Of a stretch of DNA of 64,000 bases, positions 63,889 to 64,000 are shown piece by piece. Every line of letters begins with the position of its first letter. Within the stretch, counting starts at the first letter, position 1. The notes under the pieces are model-generated. The model searched no databases and had not been told where the DNA came from. It was given only the letters and a program-made list of their open reading frames with translations. Source of the DNA: CALARM01 sp036746235 (lineage in GTDB: Bacteria > Vulcanimicrobiota > SpSt-956 > JAKJGF01); assembly GCA_036746235.1 (NCBI GenBank), contig DAIOEN010000005.1, positions 1 through 64,000 of the forward strand, given 5' to 3'. The position numbers and the translations under genes were made by a program.

Positions 63889-64000
63889 ATGAAAACATGG
63901 TATGAAGGACATGACAGGGCCTATAGAAAGCGAAAGGCAGACGGATGGACAGGGTGGTCAGAAAGAAGGGAAGAAGTAGAAGAGACAGTATCTGTTCTGG
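63889..64000 (+). CDS. Start of a gene cut by the window end
   Basis: GGAGGA precedes an ATG. The visible 37 residues begin MKTWYEGHDRAYRKRKADGW. The 'W.EGHDRAY..' opening is reminiscent of some SAM-dependent methyltransferases, but too little is visible to name it. Confidence 0.6.
   Translation, partial: MKTWYEGHDRAYRKRKADGWTGWSERREEVEETVSVL

Overview
This AT-rich 64-kb window comes from an uncultured-looking bacterium that I cannot place in a phylum. It encodes type IV pilin-like proteins, an oligopeptide ABC system with a lipoprotein binding protein, a sigma-54 activator and many large hybrid histidine kinases. These suit a free-living or host-associated, probably Gram-negative-type cell with heavy two-component signalling. 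Genes use ATG starts with strong GGAGG-like ribosome sites. No tRNA, rRNA or CRISPR array was seen.

Layout. 0-14.3 kb: signalling genes (two hybrid kinases, a four-helix-bundle membrane sensor, a GAF/sigma-54 activator), a small acyl-ligase / acyl carrier protein / GNAT group, an orphan Tn3-transposase N-terminal domain and IS5-like MITEs. 14.4-39.3 kb: an accessory region of small transcription units on both strands. Many of its proteins share a short N-terminal leader (MKINNI-like) and, in many cases, glycine-zipper membrane hairpins, joined to different cargo: a clostripain (C11) protease fused to a YidD domain, an anthrax-lethal-factor-like metalloprotease, a peptidylarginine/agmatine-deiminase-like enzyme, an NlpC/P60-like cysteine hydrolase, a DUF4105/Lnb-like thiol enzyme, helical repeats, and a beta-rich 'ETG' repeat. 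Gene remnants, MITEs and a 70-bp hairpin repeat lie between them. A GH65 phosphorylase plus beta-phosphoglucomutase pair (34.4-37.4 kb) sits inside this region. 39.6-52 kb: an epimerase, a DUF6263-like protein, response regulators, a degenerate kinase and a 2031-residue hybrid kinase. 52-55 kb: a pilin-like operon. 55.3-63 kb: an Opp/Dpp operon ending in another pilin-like gene. 63-64 kb: a small secreted protein and the start of another gene.

Main discovery. Thirteen transcription units carry the same long composite promoter. It has an upstream box A (AACGTT or ATCGTT, seven bases, GTC), then about 46 bases after the start of box A a box B made of 11-bp direct repeats (GTTAACATTTTGTTAACA), then a -10 hexamer. 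The distance from the start of box A to the start of the -10 is 94-96 bases every time. These promoters drive the leader-family genes, the DUF6263-like gene, a response regulator and (with a weaker box B) the pilin operon. I infer one regulon, activated by an OmpR/PhoP-like regulator on 11-bp direct repeats, that makes a polymorphic set of probably exported or membrane-active proteins together with pilin-like proteins that could take part in their export.
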